The notes: generated by a model from the letters alone, not told the origin. A DNA stretch of 64,000 nt from Lineus longissimus (GCF_910592395.1 NC_088315.1:13499808-13563807), one strand, 5' to 3'. Counted from the stretch's first letter, positions 46,501-50,879 are shown. A program made the numbers and translations.

Positions 46501-46556
46501 CGTCCGGTCTGTTCCGTACAGTCAATTTCATCATAGACCCTGCTGGAATGTCCTAA
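1121..46556 (+). CDS. Large secreted FN3-like repeat protein, 5'-partial, 28 exons
   Basis: Joining 28 segments, each bounded by AG and GT and each matching in phase, gives 2,017 uninterrupted codons and a TAA at 46554-46556. The translation repeats a unit of about 130-150 residues: a W-containing strand, a D-x-E-S-G-I-x-Y-x-W stretch, an IGxxPG turn, a W, a GxxYYVxVKAxNxAGL strand, then SDGxxVDTTPP and VxDG. This resembles the fibronectin type III fold found in large extracellular proteins of marine invertebrates. NxS/T sequons occur (NCS, NVS, NVT). No hydrophobic membrane segment is visible, so I infer a secreted or matrix protein. The N-terminus and any signal peptide lie before the window, because exon 1 starts inside a codon. 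Two units differ: a cysteine-rich insert (exon 16) and a DUF642/galactose-binding-like module (exon 23). Ligand and function are unknown. The exon list is firm; the domain name is by analogy. Confidence 0.85.
2073..2114 (+). repeat. 14-bp tandem repeat, three copies
   Basis: The unit acagatctgttaaa is repeated three times, the first copy with one change. It lies inside the inverted-repeat element of intron 1. Confidence 0.9.
2808..2995. mobile_element. TGTGACC MITE, copy 1
   Basis: A 188-bp element running from TGTGACCC to GGTCACA, with inner terminal repeats 'ccagtcgcatgttgc' and 'gcgacatgcgactgg'. It is nearly the same as the copy at 24814-25004. No coding sequence. Confidence 0.8.
4294..4467 (+). 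CDS. FN3-like gene, exon 2
   Basis: Acceptor ctattgcag, 58 codons in phase 0-0, donor gtaagt. It encodes YYDWSLSAGGHDG and WEQLGSVDEHNVTW, the tryptophan-rich first half of a repeat unit. It joins in phase to exon 3, which supplies the second half. Confidence 0.8.
5524..6390 (+). mobile_element. R1 composite repeat, copy A
   Basis: It starts near 'gtttagctcatc', continues with a degenerate CGT-type stretch ('cgtcgtctgtcgtcggtccg' at 5572), then two or three diverged internal units with 'aggtcacagaggtc' motifs. It ends at 'aggtgagcacaatgtcctc' near 6348. Same layout and orientation as copy B at 10465. Confidence 0.7.
6391..9334. other. Intron 2 sequence with no assigned feature
   Basis: AT-rich sequence with short ORFs that lack codon or domain signals. 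A run of 13 C sits near 8177-8189. I see no exon, RNA gene or bounded repeat here. Confidence 0.5.
9335..9757. mobile_element. Foldback element in intron 2
   Basis: Long imperfect inverted arms: left about 9335-9500 and right about 9575-9757. Examples are 'gggcataac' with 'ttatgccc', 'gtgtgaaaaccgtat' with 'atacggttttcaccac', and 'gaagaacaaactgatg' with 'catcagtttgttcttc'. The loop is about 75 bp. No coding potential. Confidence 0.75.
10465..11615 (+). mobile_element. R1 composite repeat, copy B
   Basis: Starts with a 10-bp-arm hairpin (AGCTCACCTC-ttagca-GAGGTGAGCT, 10465-10490). Then come a CGT microsatellite and three tandem units of about 300 bp, each with 'ccaccaggggg'-type and 'aaggtcacagaggtcaaatgg'-type blocks (near 10690, 10990 and 11290). 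It ends at 'gaggtgagcacaatggccc', whose first nine bases complement the element start. No ORF of note. Confidence 0.8.
10505..10575 (+). repeat. (CGT)n microsatellite within R1 copy B
   Basis: An almost pure run of CGT triplets flanked by degenerate CCGTCGT units. The arginine-rich ORFs on both strands here are by-products of the repeat. Confidence 0.95.
12185..12377 (+). CDS. FN3-like gene, exon 3
   Basis: Acceptor tatttacag, donor gtaatt, phase 0 in and 1 out. It encodes FTVTLNNPLSFTECVLVAVR followed by GWNKVNMFTSISAEV, the C-terminal half of the unit begun in exon 2 despite a 7.7-kb intron. The phase match supports skipping the weak candidate exon near 4883. Confidence 0.8.
12661..12918 (+). 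CDS. FN3-like gene, exon 4
   Basis: Acceptor gtttttcag, donor gtatgc, 86 codons, phase 1 in and out. It contains WMEQNAHWEVEDQDYSPWTN and RNYTYAVIMDSSLNAYTHY, a complete but divergent unit with a Pro/Cys-containing end (PDPCSLPTAIACGET). Confidence 0.8.
13012..13072. mobile_element. Short hairpin MITE, GGTGGCCCAGAAT type
   Basis: Arms 'ggatggcccagaatcatttt' and 'aaaataattctgggccaccc' face each other across about 20 bp. It resembles the ends of a mariner-type terminal repeat. It lies in the intron between exons 4 and 5. Confidence 0.6.
13451..13668 (+). CDS. FN3-like gene, exon 5
   Basis: Acceptor tctgattag, donor gtgaga, phase 1 in and 0 out. It encodes LIHGRRYYICIHAKAVNIEF and then NCSDGVTVDLTAPTEGDVWI, which carries the diagnostic SDGVTVD signature and a likely N-glycosylation site (NCS). 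Confidence 0.85.
14032..14254 (+). CDS. FN3-like gene, exon 6
   Basis: Acceptor cttctgcttcag, donor gtaagg, phase 0 in and 1 out. It encodes MYVNWDTFVDVEEHNK, IAFYEYAIGTTPKGID and LQNGYTYYASVRG, a canonical first half of a repeat. Confidence 0.85.
14468..14501 (-). ncRNA. Hammerhead-ribozyme-like core, left pLTR
   Basis: On the minus strand the order is CTGACGA (canonical CUGANGA), a G-rich helix II region with imperfect pairing, then CGAAAC, GTT. Helix III would be the minimal A-C/G-U pair typical of very short-stem hammerheads in Penelope-like elements. Helix I was not folded by computation, so activity is uncertain. Confidence 0.5.
14533..14835 (+). pseudogene. GIY-YIG endonuclease remnant of a Penelope-like element
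   Basis: Read across three frames: YVGETSRALKDCFNQHCRPS, then HVAPRQPFS, then SLESTEILSRGSRWHERGIK followed by EAL, then PDLNRKGG, LSGTWDPALLRHTSE and a stop. The Y-V-G-E-T start and the R-W-H-E-R-G-I-K-E-A block with its conserved glutamates fit the GIY-YIG nuclease at the C-terminus of Penelope proteins. Frameshifts near 14595 and 14650-14730 make it inactive. Confidence 0.8.
14861..14895 (+). ncRNA. Hammerhead-like core, right pLTR (degenerate)
   Basis: The right inverted copy reads CGGACGA, spacer, CGAAAACGTT on the plus strand. The core has one substitution (U4 to G) and one extra A against the left copy, so it is probably inactive. Confidence 0.4.
15474..15609 (+). CDS. FN3-like gene, exon 7
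   Basis: Acceptor ttattttcag, donor gtgagt, phase 1 in and 2 out. It encodes ATDFVGLETVVTSDGITVDT followed by TPPLKSDAKIDIG, a perfect SDGITVDTTPP hinge between two units. Confidence 0.9.
15656..15966 (+). CDS. Unidentified cysteine-rich ORF inside intron 7
   Basis: ATG at 15656 opens 103 codons (MSEGAVQTTDYVNFCDMRWS...) and ends at 15966. The pattern C-x-C-x2-C (CECHDC), 15 residues, then C-x2-C (CLTC) resembles a zinc ribbon. It is followed by a hydrophobic/acidic strand pattern (FKIELLLAMTDF) somewhat like the zinc-ribbon-plus-OB-fold of RPA-type proteins, but I cannot name the family. It is not in frame with exon 7 and has no visible promoter. It may be a transposon gene remnant, a retrocopy fragment or chance. 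Confidence 0.3.
16882..17062 (+). CDS. FN3-like gene, exon 8
   Basis: Acceptor ttgtcttccag, donor gtatac, phase 2 in and 0 out. It encodes LFSDAESGIAYYMWGIGSLP, MTWEKV and LKEGLTYYVSVK. This is the cleanest copy of the repeat's first half. Confidence 0.9.
17567..17640 (-). repeat. tRNA-like B-box remnant
   Basis: The minus strand contains GGGTTCGATTCCCCGC (a perfect B box with a T-arm) preceded by tRNA-sized sequence. The 5' acceptor half does not pair with the 3' CGCTATGG. This fits a tRNA pseudogene or the head of a tRNA-derived SINE rather than a functional tRNA. Confidence 0.3.
18178..18433 (+). CDS. FN3-like gene, exon 9
   Basis: Acceptor tactttcag, donor gttagt, phase 0 in and 1 out. 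It completes one unit (AYNNAGLYSSASSWGAVVDS) and begins the next (WWQGFEDPHSGMSHYSWMIG). The CEGC pair in this turn may form a local disulfide. Confidence 0.9.
18757..18943 (+). CDS. FN3-like gene, exon 10
   Basis: Acceptor actttccag, donor gtatgt, phase 1 in and 2 out. It encodes LVAGHIYYITVVACNLADMC and SSDGIITDDTPPIPGVVYDG, a second half plus hinge. Confidence 0.9.
19678..19883 (+). CDS. FN3-like gene, exon 11
   Basis: Acceptor cttcccag, donor gtaagt, phase 2 in and 1 out. It encodes WWGFNDPESGIDHYQWWAGT and TRIYITVKATNHLG, a first half with two adjacent tryptophans. Confidence 0.9.
20465..20579. mobile_element. Hairpin repeat in intron 11
   Basis: 'gtgatatgaataaag' and 'ctttattcatatcac' form the ends, and 'aaatgcttttac' faces 'ataaaagcattt' inside. 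The total is 115 bp, typical of a small MITE. A partial related sequence ('ttttattcatatcac') lies near 21039. Confidence 0.6.
20583..22069. other. Intron 11 sequence with no assigned feature
   Basis: AT-rich sequence with no exon signature, no bounded repeat and no RNA gene that I can support. Confidence 0.5.
22070..23062 (+). mobile_element. R1 composite repeat, copy C
   Basis: Starts at 'ttggctcaacac' with a short CCGTCGTCGTCCG stretch at 22087. Tandem units with 'ccaccagggggcca' (near 22239 and 22526) and 'ggtcacagaggtcaaatgg' blocks follow, and it ends at 'ggtgagcaaaatggccc' near 23024. Same orientation as copies A and B, with a shorter microsatellite. Confidence 0.75.
23196..23428 (+). 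CDS. FN3-like gene, exon 12
   Basis: Acceptor ttatttgcag, donor gtaagt, phase 1 in and 0 out. It encodes the hinge SNGFIVDSTAPSFTM and the next first half (AVWQSQDAESHVKDQYISLY). The intron before it holds an R1 repeat copy. Confidence 0.85.
23468..23575. repeat. Palindromic hairpin
   Basis: Arms 'gcccagaatgctcatt' (23476-23491) and 'aatgagcattctgggc' (23552-23567) enclose an inner palindrome of 'aaaattcaaaattc' against 'gaattttgaatttt'. It begins just 40 bp after the exon 12 donor. Confidence 0.8.
24589..24811. mobile_element. Near-perfect palindromic MITE
   Basis: Arms of about 100 bp are almost exact reverse complements around a 24-nt loop (24688-24710). The ends are TGTGAC and GTCACA, flanked by TA on both sides, as for Tc1/mariner-type insertions. 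No coding sequence. Confidence 0.85.
24814..25004. mobile_element. TGTGACC MITE, copy 2
   Basis: 191 bp from TGTGACCC to GGGTCACA, inner ends 'ggtcgcatgtcgc' and 'gcgacatgcgact', flanked by TA. It abuts the palindromic MITE and shares one TA with it. Related to the copy at 2808. Confidence 0.85.
25169..25322 (+). CDS. FN3-like gene, exon 13
   Basis: Acceptor gttggcag, donor gtaagc, phase 0 in and 1 out. It encodes NVSLYDAGKYIVHVIACNTA, then ESLEIMVDATPPSRG, a second half plus hinge. Confidence 0.85.
25471..25649 (+). CDS. FN3-like gene, exon 14
   Basis: Acceptor tatcctgcag, donor gtaagt, phase 1 in and 0 out. It encodes LKLSWLGFTDLHSGVVSYMI and SVGRGPFGTEMTS, a canonical first half. Confidence 0.85.
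26103..26147 (+). repeat. 15-bp tandem repeat beside exon 15 acceptor
   Basis: Three exact copies of acatcataatactgc end 17 bp before the AG of exon 15, so they occupy the usual branch-point and polypyrimidine zone. Confidence 0.9.
26165..26305 (+). CDS. FN3-like gene, exon 15
   Basis: Acceptor tttttttcag, donor gtatgt, 47 codons, phase 0-0. It encodes VSLSQTLNSNDQIYITMYAI ending in NG. It runs on directly to AGLESRY in exon 16 to restore the N-x-AGL motif. A triple 15-bp repeat lies just before its acceptor. Confidence 0.85.
26306..27649. other. Intron 15 sequence with no assigned feature
   Basis: AT-rich sequence with no recognised exon or bounded repeat. A small inverted repeat at 27297-27332 (agagttaccagac/gtctggttactct) is the only local structure I see. 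Confidence 0.45.
27650..28350. mobile_element. Second copy of the intron-1 inverted-repeat family
   Basis: The segment 28100-28345 matches the right arm of the 1640-3965 element ('tacaaaaacactgatttctc', 'aatccacg', 'gaatctgcc', 'ctgtccgaatcccc'). 'gttctataaagtgactta' at 27805 matches its left interior. The centre has a nested small inverted repeat ('ctatggttac'/'gtaaccatag'). Confidence 0.5.
28782..28931. repeat. Three dispersed AGCAAGCATGCTTGCC dyads
   Basis: Palindromes at 28782-28799, 28874-28889 and 28916-28931 share GCAAGCATG(TG)CTTGC. They are spaced by 74 and 26 bp in intron 15. Confidence 0.8.
29184..29352 (+). CDS. FN3-like gene, exon 16, cysteine-rich insert
   Basis: Acceptor tgattacag, donor gtgagt, phase 0 in and 1 out. 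After AGLESRYIMNEFKAVPGG it encodes seven cysteines within about 27 residues, beginning RRCTAQSCEGDCVCAVEDQR and ending GSCVDQSA. The usual SDG hinge is replaced. The odd cysteine count leaves one for pairing elsewhere. Confidence 0.8.
29815..29959 (+). CDS. FN3-like gene, exon 17
   Basis: Acceptor aatgtttcag, donor gtaaaa, phase 1 in and 2 out. It encodes VLDVLDFNWNGNQIDVDYTP and CTLIGRWNV, the start of a divergent unit. A Penelope-like element lies in the next intron. Confidence 0.75.
30225..30876 (-). pseudogene. Penelope-type linker and GIY-YIG endonuclease remnant
   Basis: 30538-30876 encodes NVSENLRRVFRKYGVQVYFK and RCGPVYLIKCEA, the linker and GIY-YIG entry. 30225-30533 encodes TSSEVSQHTHNHHKGHNINL, KILDQVQDWFKHGMKEAMQL and LDNIL, corresponding to the H...E...W-x-x-G-x-K-E-A block. 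A frame change separates the two. Confidence 0.8.
30250..30287 (-). ncRNA. Hammerhead-like core, 3' pLTR of Penelope remnant
   Basis: Minus strand: CCGATGA, helix II GCTCT-GGGC-AGAGT, CGAAAGCTT. Only U4 of the CUGANGA core is changed. The 5-bp helix II and minimal A-G/C-U helix III fit the short-stem hammerhead of Penelope elements. Confidence 0.45.
30955..31415 (-). pseudogene. Penelope-type reverse transcriptase remnant
   Basis: Minus-strand fragments: SYDVSALFTSVPADNK (motif A, near 31375-31405), AMDSPVSLILCNLYMEDFE (motif B region, near 31235-31290), YVDDT (catalytic motif C, near 31175-31190), then HLNSIDFDIQFTTECDEDGK and LAFLDT. They are separated by in-frame stops (after ADNK, after PLTHR) and a frameshift after YVDDT, so the enzyme is dead. 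Confidence 0.8.
31671..31702 (+). ncRNA. Hammerhead-like core, inverted second pLTR
   Basis: Plus strand: CAGATGA, helix II GGCTCT-GAAC-AGAGTC (six pairs), GAAAGCTT. Again one core base (U4) differs from CUGAUGA while helix II is intact, so the structure is conserved but cleavage is doubtful. Confidence 0.45.
31849..31970 (+). CDS. FN3-like gene, exon 18
   Basis: Acceptor cttgttcttcag, donor gtaagt, phase 2 in and 1 out. It encodes RFEWSAGYYDEPEPAGIFDI and VVWHNVGMSTHAILAL. It begins about 90 bp after the end of the Penelope-like element. Confidence 0.75.
32461..32600 (+). CDS. FN3-like gene, exon 19
   Basis: Acceptor ttttttccag, donor gtaaac, phase 1 in and 0 out. It encodes HTKYKFFVRAWYSSTEYAQF and TSDGVIPDVMPPEITTI, a second half with a variant SDGVIPD hinge. 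Confidence 0.85.
33307..35200 (-). pseudogene. Pogo/Tigger-like DDE transposase pseudogene
   Basis: The minus strand encodes an N-terminal helix-turn-helix exon (RRKRQYSLNEKEKLL*DFRST, RRK near 35199; then HHLPYHTFA*WVRDEADILQ). Next comes an apparent splice acceptor (ttttttcag near 34432) and the CENP-B-like region (ARFPDVKANVFDWFQGRRGL). The catalytic core has INIDETFALFDAMPNYTF (first Asp), LL*DRFTVHANEDVQ (second Asp) and LLQPLDLTVMESFKSKLW (third Asp region). The tail VRSGWRSAGLLPYDV ends at a stop at 33307. In-frame stops lie in the first exon (two TGA), at 33715-33717 (TAG, just before the second Asp) and at 33496-33498, with a frameshift near 34300. It lies antisense in intron 19. Clearly dead. 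Confidence 0.8.
35201..36712. other. Rest of intron 19, no assigned feature
   Basis: No recognised exon or element. A short tandem 'ctctcttgtcta' pair is at 35272-35295. The 5' terminus of the pogo-like element must lie in or near here but I cannot place its terminal repeat. Confidence 0.4.
36713..36860 (+). CDS. FN3-like gene, exon 20
   Basis: Acceptor tggttttag, donor gtaagc, phase 0 in and 1 out. It encodes DWDVDFTSQGDSLAVTWKNR and SFFNVSISSYPGG, a first half. The 4.1-kb intron before it contains the dead pogo-like transposase. Confidence 0.85.
37891..37905 (+). repeat. 15-G homopolymer
   Basis: An uninterrupted run of G in intron 20. Its length is a likely source of sequencing or assembly error, and it could form a G-quadruplex. 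Confidence 0.95.
38055..38261 (+). CDS. FN3-like gene, exon 21
   Basis: Acceptor ctttttttag, donor gtaagt, phase 1 in and out. It encodes YYSNVVAYNQAGLHSTEHSD and then GVVIDTTVPLKGYIEDGLG. A phase 1-1 exon of this kind could be duplicated or skipped without breaking the frame. Confidence 0.9.
38591..38794 (+). CDS. FN3-like gene, exon 22
   Basis: Acceptor ttctcacag, donor gtaaga, phase 1 in and out. It encodes IVSGKWHGFTDTESFIDRYS and FCAGSTDGPTDCG. The cysteine pair spans the turn that carries the IG-x-x-PG motif in other units. Confidence 0.9.
39077..39588. mobile_element. Foldback element with subterminal minisatellite
   Basis: Ends TGGCTGGGAAAAGACATGGT and its complement (39559-39588, with small changes) are inverted repeats of about 35 bp. 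Inside, the right half holds 8-10 tandem units of about 18-20 bp related to 'gtaagtcaggcgcctgagtta' (39340-39530). The left half holds two inverted copies (39122-39157). A 9-bp repeat GATATTAAC lies near both sides (39066 and 39598) but not exactly at the ends. Confidence 0.75.
40048..40705 (+). CDS. FN3-like gene, exon 23, with DUF642/galactose-binding-like module
   Basis: At 658 bp this is the longest exon (phase 1 in, 2 out). It first finishes an FN3-like unit (VKAVDAAGLWSDVAVSDGVT). About 50 residues in, it switches to NLVQNPSFESAGSS, W-I-L-D, HQGSNFAIFYG, QSVSGLASGEKYRLRFYTS, WQEHTYYFHATG and ALDMVSVELMS. This order (NPSFE start, Q-x-V-x-G-L, YxLxF, W-x-x-x-x-x-F-x-A, LDxVSVEL end) is that of the jelly-roll galactose-binding/DUF642 class. 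That family binds carbohydrate in some members; binding here is inferred only. Confidence 0.85.
41259..41407 (+). CDS. FN3-like gene, exon 24
   Basis: Acceptor tcgttgcag, donor gtatgt, phase 2 in and 1 out. It encodes VHAAWDFIDVESPIVDYTWA and V-G, a first half with the conserved W and D-x-E-S positions. Confidence 0.85.
42156..42371 (+). CDS. FN3-like gene, exon 25
   Basis: Acceptor atcgtatag, donor gtaggt, phase 1 in and out. It encodes NSYVYVTVVATNAAGLHTMV and YSDAILVDLKPPVIDFVYDS, a second half plus hinge. Confidence 0.9.
42967..43394 (+). CDS. FN3-like gene, exon 26
   Basis: Acceptor catttatag, donor gtactg, phase 1 in and 0 out, 428 bp. It holds a whole unit (VHYCEYCIGFNPGSSEVMTW, KCYNFAGFSSMMSSNGIIVV) and the start of the next (DNVQLVWTGFVDPVGIDFYQ). 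Elsewhere these parts are split between exons, so an intron was probably lost here. Confidence 0.9.
44096..44312 (+). CDS. FN3-like gene, exon 27
   Basis: Acceptor aaattacag, donor gtaagt, phase 0 in and 1 out. It encodes GIWKPVWYRVAENAQNYLNI and LKTGREYTLHVRGVNAMAMA, completing the unit begun in exon 26. Confidence 0.85.
44750..45235. mobile_element. Foldback element in intron 27
   Basis: Left arm 44750-44940 and right arm about 45050-45235 are diverged inverted copies. Pairs include 'ccaatgcaccaattccaatg' with 'attggaattggtgtac', 'ttatggcaggaatg' with 'cattcttgccataatg', and 'aatgtcaacacct' with 'aggtgttgatatc'. The loop is about 110 bp. No coding potential. Confidence 0.65.
46264..46556 (+). 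CDS. FN3-like gene, terminal exon 28
   Basis: Acceptor tttctttgcag, phase 1 in, TAA at 46554-46556. It encodes FQWDGIFGSSTELVYEVTVG, STEGGSDIIQW, LEAYYVTVTAINPSGLFRTV and ends IIDPAGMS. The last unit stops short of the VDTTPP hinge. There is no membrane segment or GPI-like tail. Confidence 0.9.
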
Positions 46557-46568
46557 TTACTGCAAAAC

Positions 46569-46809
46569 ATTAAAGCTTCTTTTGTAATATTGCTAATTAC
46601 CTGAAAACAATTATGAATCGCTAGGTGGTGCAATAGGTTTGTTCCCAATCTTGTGAATTTGGGCAATCTGAAATGACAGCAAAGTGAGCGACCGCCCGGT
46701 TTGAACCTACACGTTGTCAGTTATGAGTAAATCTGGGGTCGGCATTTGATATTTGTTTGTTATTGAAGATAATGTGCTCATGTGACATGGGAGTGTTAGT
46801 AGAAATAAA
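46569..46809 (+). promoter_or_regulatory. Candidate polyadenylation signals of the FN3-like gene
   Basis: ATTAAA at 46569-46574, only 13 bp after the stop codon, and a canonical AATAAA at 46804-46809 are the first plausible signals downstream. The second implies a 3' UTR of about 270 nt. Which one is used cannot be told from sequence. Confidence 0.4.
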
Positions 46810-47798
46810 CTGGGTAAGAAGGAAGGTACTCTCCGTCACTTCAGAAGTAAATGAGACAACCATGAGTGACCCCTAGCATACCACGATCTGTTACACGGAC
46901 TGACGTTATGCAATCCCGGTCGTTGTGAAGTTATTTTAAGTGGCATTCATGCTCTTTGGCATTTCCAGGAAAAAATTGTCATCGGACACCACTTTTATTT
47001 CTTTAACCTCTCTCTTGCTAAAGGTCTGACTTTCACCTAGGATCAAGATCAACATTATGACGAGGTTTTTTTTAGATAAAACTGAAAAGTGACGCACAGA
47101 ACAGGGGTCGTTTTAAAAATCAGCCGACGAGCACCGTTCCACTTAAAACACGGAGCGACAGGACTGGGTATTGATGTGAATGTACATTAACTACTGGTAT
47201 TTTTTTCTATATGTGAATATTTTTCAATTACAGTCATGATTGATTCATACAATCAATGTCGGAGGGTATCCCAGTGATCGCAGCGATTGATATGTACACT
47301 TGTACATTCTGTTGTTTCTGGTGACAAGATAGCTTATAACTTATTGCAGGTTGCAAATTCAGGCCGACTAAACATGTGTTTTTTCATTCTTTCTTTTGTG
47401 ATTGATATCATTGTATGCTGTTTTGATTAGCAATATCTGTGATAAAAAATGATACCATTATATATACTCCTTGTTTATGAACATTCATTTGCGTTGGTTG
47501 ATTACAAGGAATACAACCTCTGGAGAAGGAGTACCGCAACTTCCGATGGCAACTCGGCAAGTGGGTTTGCAAAAGTCAGGAAAATTCAAAAATAGCATCG
47601 CAAAGCCTACCCCTCAGCCTATTAAGGTTGATGGTGAGATAATGGTGAAGTTGGCTTAGTGGAGTGGCTAGTTTGCATATGGAAATTATAATTGTGGAAA
47701 CCTATTTTGAGGATGTGAGCGTGGTGGCCATATTAATTTCGAATCGCGCTGATTTTCGAAAGGACCCTTCCCCTTACTAAACTGCATTAGGCCTACAC
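46810..47798. other. Intergenic stretch with no assigned feature
   Basis: Follows the end of the FN3-like gene. The short ORF at 47471-47659 has no recognisable motif. Confidence 0.4.
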
Positions 47799-48655
47799 CG
47801 GTTCATCCCCATTTCGCCTACACCCATTTCGCCTACAAAATTTACCCGTTTCGCCTACTCACCATTTCGCCTACACCCATTTCGCCTACTCACCATTTTG
47901 CCTACTCACCATTTCGCCTACACCCATTTCGCCTATTCACCATTTCGCCTATTACCCATTTTGCCTCCATCATTTCAAATGTTTTATGATAGTGACTTCA
48001 AATTCAAAAGATGCTTCAGCCTTCTAGTCTAATTTGAAATGTCTATTGGTGCCAGAATTTTGTAACGCTTTTAGAAATATGCAGTTTATCCAACTAAATA
48101 CCAACTAAATACTATCAGACGAACTGAGTAGGGTCATGAGTAGGGTCATGATTTGGCTGAAAACAGTGGAAATATCATGGTCTCTCAAATTTGTCCAATT
48201 TGAAGACAAAAAATTCGTGGACAACCACCAGTTTTAATAAAATTTCACCATTTACTCGCCTGACTGTCTGGAATGTCATATCCAAATTTCAGATTCCCAA
48301 CCCGTAGCATATTTTGATGCAAGGCGGCTTAAAAAATCAATGGTGGTCTTGTCTCAAGAGGCCGGGTTGGAATGATAAAGTGTGGTAAAGTTTAACTGGG
48401 AAATATGCTATAATATGAAGGAAAAAAACCAAGCTCAACAATTCGTAAAATTGTTCAAATGTCCAGCGCACACCACTCTTTTCCTTTTTAGTAGGCGAAA
48501 TGGTGAGTAGGCGTAATGGTGAATAGGCGAAGTGGGTGTAGGCGAAATGGTGAATAGGCGAAATGGGTGTAGGCGAAATGGGGGTAGGCGAAATGGGTAA
48601 TAGGCGAAATGGGTGTAGGCGAAATGGGTGTAGGCGAAATGGGGTACACCCCTAC
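47799..48655. mobile_element. Foldback element with 'CGCCTACACCCATTT' array arms
   Basis: The left arm (47799-47970) is an array of about 10 units of 'cccatttcgcctac(a)'. The right arm (48491-48655) is the same unit in reverse ('gtaggcgaaatggg'). The 520-bp centre is unique and non-coding. Arms built of short direct repeats in opposite orientation are the hallmark of foldback-type elements. Confidence 0.75.
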
Positions 48656-48659
48656 ACCC

Positions 48660-50172
48660 ATTAAAAAAATGGATTCCATCCTCCAAGCCGTTCTCCTCGA
48701 AATTGATGGAAACCGATTTCAAGCACGTTGCCCTGGTGACCATATTGAGAATCAGAACGAGCCGGTTTTCGAAAGGCGCCTTCCTCTAGTCACCCCCCAA
48801 CGTACATACCAAAAATGAATTAGATCGGACGAACGGTTCTCCTCGAAATTGACGGAAACCGATTTCAAGCGCGCCACCCTAGTGGCCATATTGATAATCG
48901 GAACGAGCCCGTTGTCGAAAGGAACCTCGCTCTAGTCACCCTCAACGTACATACCAAAAATGAATTTAATCGGACCAACGGTTCTCCTCGAAATTGACGG
49001 AAACCGATTTCAAGCACGCCGCCCAGGTAACCACATTGAGAATCAGAATGAGCCCGTTTTCGAAAGGAACCTTCCTCTAGTCACCCCCAAAGTACATACC
49101 AAAAATGAATTTGATCGGACGAACGGTTCTCCTCGAAATTGACGGAAACCAATTTCAAACACGCCGCCCTTGTGGCCATATTGATAATCGGAACGAGCCC
49201 GTTTTCAAAAGGAACCTTCCTCTAGTCACCCCCAATGTACATACCAAAAATTGAATTGATTGTCAAAGCGGTTCTCCTAGAAATCGACGGAAACCAAGTA
49301 GCAGACGCCCGCCCGGACCGACGGTGCACGTGACGACAATACCCCCTAGCCCATTTGGGCTGAGGGGTAAAAATGAATTTAATCGGACAAACGGTTCTCC
49401 TCGAAATTGACGGAAACCGATTTCAAGCACGCCGCCCTGGTGACCATATTGAGAATCAGAACGAGCCGGTTTTCAAAGGAACCTTTCTCTAGTCATCCTC
49501 GACGTAAATACCAAAAATGAATTTGATCTGACGAACGGTTCTCCTCGAAATTGATGGAAACCGATTTCAAGCACGCAGCCCTAGTGGCCATATTGATAAT
49601 CGGAACGAGCCCGTTTTCAAAAGGAACCTTCCTCTAGTCATCCTCGACGTACATACCAAAAATGAATTTGATCTGACGAACGGTTCTCCTCGAAATTGAC
49701 GGAAACCGATTTCAAGCACGCAGCCCTAGTGGCCATATTGATAATCGGAACGAGCCCGTGTTCGAAAGGAACCTCGCTCTAGTCACCCTCAACGTACAGG
49801 CAACGTACATACCAAAAATGAATTTAATCAGACGAACGGTTCTCCTCGAAATTGACGGAAACCGATTTCACGCACGCCGCCCTGGTGACCATATTGTGAA
49901 TCAGAACAAGCCGGTTTTCGAAAGGAACCTTCCTCTAGTCATCCCCAACGTACATACCAAAAATGAATTTAATCAGACGAACGGTTCTCCTCGAAATTGA
50001 CGGAAACCAATTTCAAACACGCCGCCCTGGTGGCCATATTGATAATCGGAACAAGTCCGTTTTCGAAAGGAACCTTCCTCTAGTCACCACCAATGTACAT
50101 ATCAAAAATTGAATTGATTGTCAAACCCGTTCTCCTAGAAATCGACGGAAACCAAGTAGCAGACGCCCGCCC
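48660..50172 (+). repeat. ~145-bp satellite array with higher-order repeat
   Basis: About 11 copies of a unit containing 'cggttctcctcgaaattg' (starts near 48686, 48832, 48977 and so on to 50126), 'aaaccgatttcaagcacgc' and 'gaaaggaaccttcctctagt'. Two units, near 49255 and 50108, are special: both continue 'gaaatcgacggaaaccaagt' into 'agcagacgcccgcc'. This gives a higher-order period of about 855 bp. It directly adjoins the preceding foldback element. ORFs here are repeat artefacts. Confidence 0.85.
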
Positions 50173-50879
50173 ACAAGTCTTTTGCATAGTTTATGATTTA
50201 TGAGCGTTGTTTTCGACATGACAATATTACCAGCGCTCGAAAGCTATCACAATTATACTGGTTAGTCCCGCCTACCAATTACTCTGGCCAATCGGAATTC
50301 CTCTTACATGTTGATTGGCTGATGCTCGTCAATACAAGGATAGTCACAATCTAGAGAAACCATCTGTGGCACATCGATCTTAGAACATACAAGATGGCAC
50401 AATCTGTCCTCACTTGAGCAAACTCCCATACGCACCGGAAAATATTTCTGTTGGAGGACCCCCTACATTGTTGTCTTGGGTGGAAATGTGCTCCGAGACA
50501 ATCTTGCCCTGATTTCCCGTCATCGCTGATATATGCATATTTTTCTCAGAAGACATGATTTCTAAGAAGGATCTCTAATGCCTTATAGACCATTGCATGG
50601 TGACATCGTCACAACCTAACTCACTTGCACCAGTCGGCCATCCTATCGGTACCCAAGTAAGGGTAGGAATGGGGTACAGCCCTGTCCCTTCAGTATTGGA
50701 CGAGACATGTCTGAGACCGTCAAAAGTACGTCTTGAGAGAAAGCCTCATCAATACTCGTATTGCATTCAAACGTTTGTGTTTGACCCATCCCAACCCAAA
50801 TAGTTGTGACCTTGTCTTCAGTAGAGTACATCCTGCAGTCAGACTGCCTAACCTTTGGCAATGTTTCCAAGACAGGCCT
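50173..50879. other. Intergenic spacer between two repeat arrays
   Basis: No gene or bounded repeat recognised. Short ORFs on both strands lack any motif. Confidence 0.4.

Noticed and set aside
48435-50000. ORFs with repeated peptides (SPTPISPT, VLLEIDGNRF)
   Set aside because: They arise from the CGCCTA arrays and the 145-bp satellite, whose unit happens to lack stops in one frame. No start context or domain is present.
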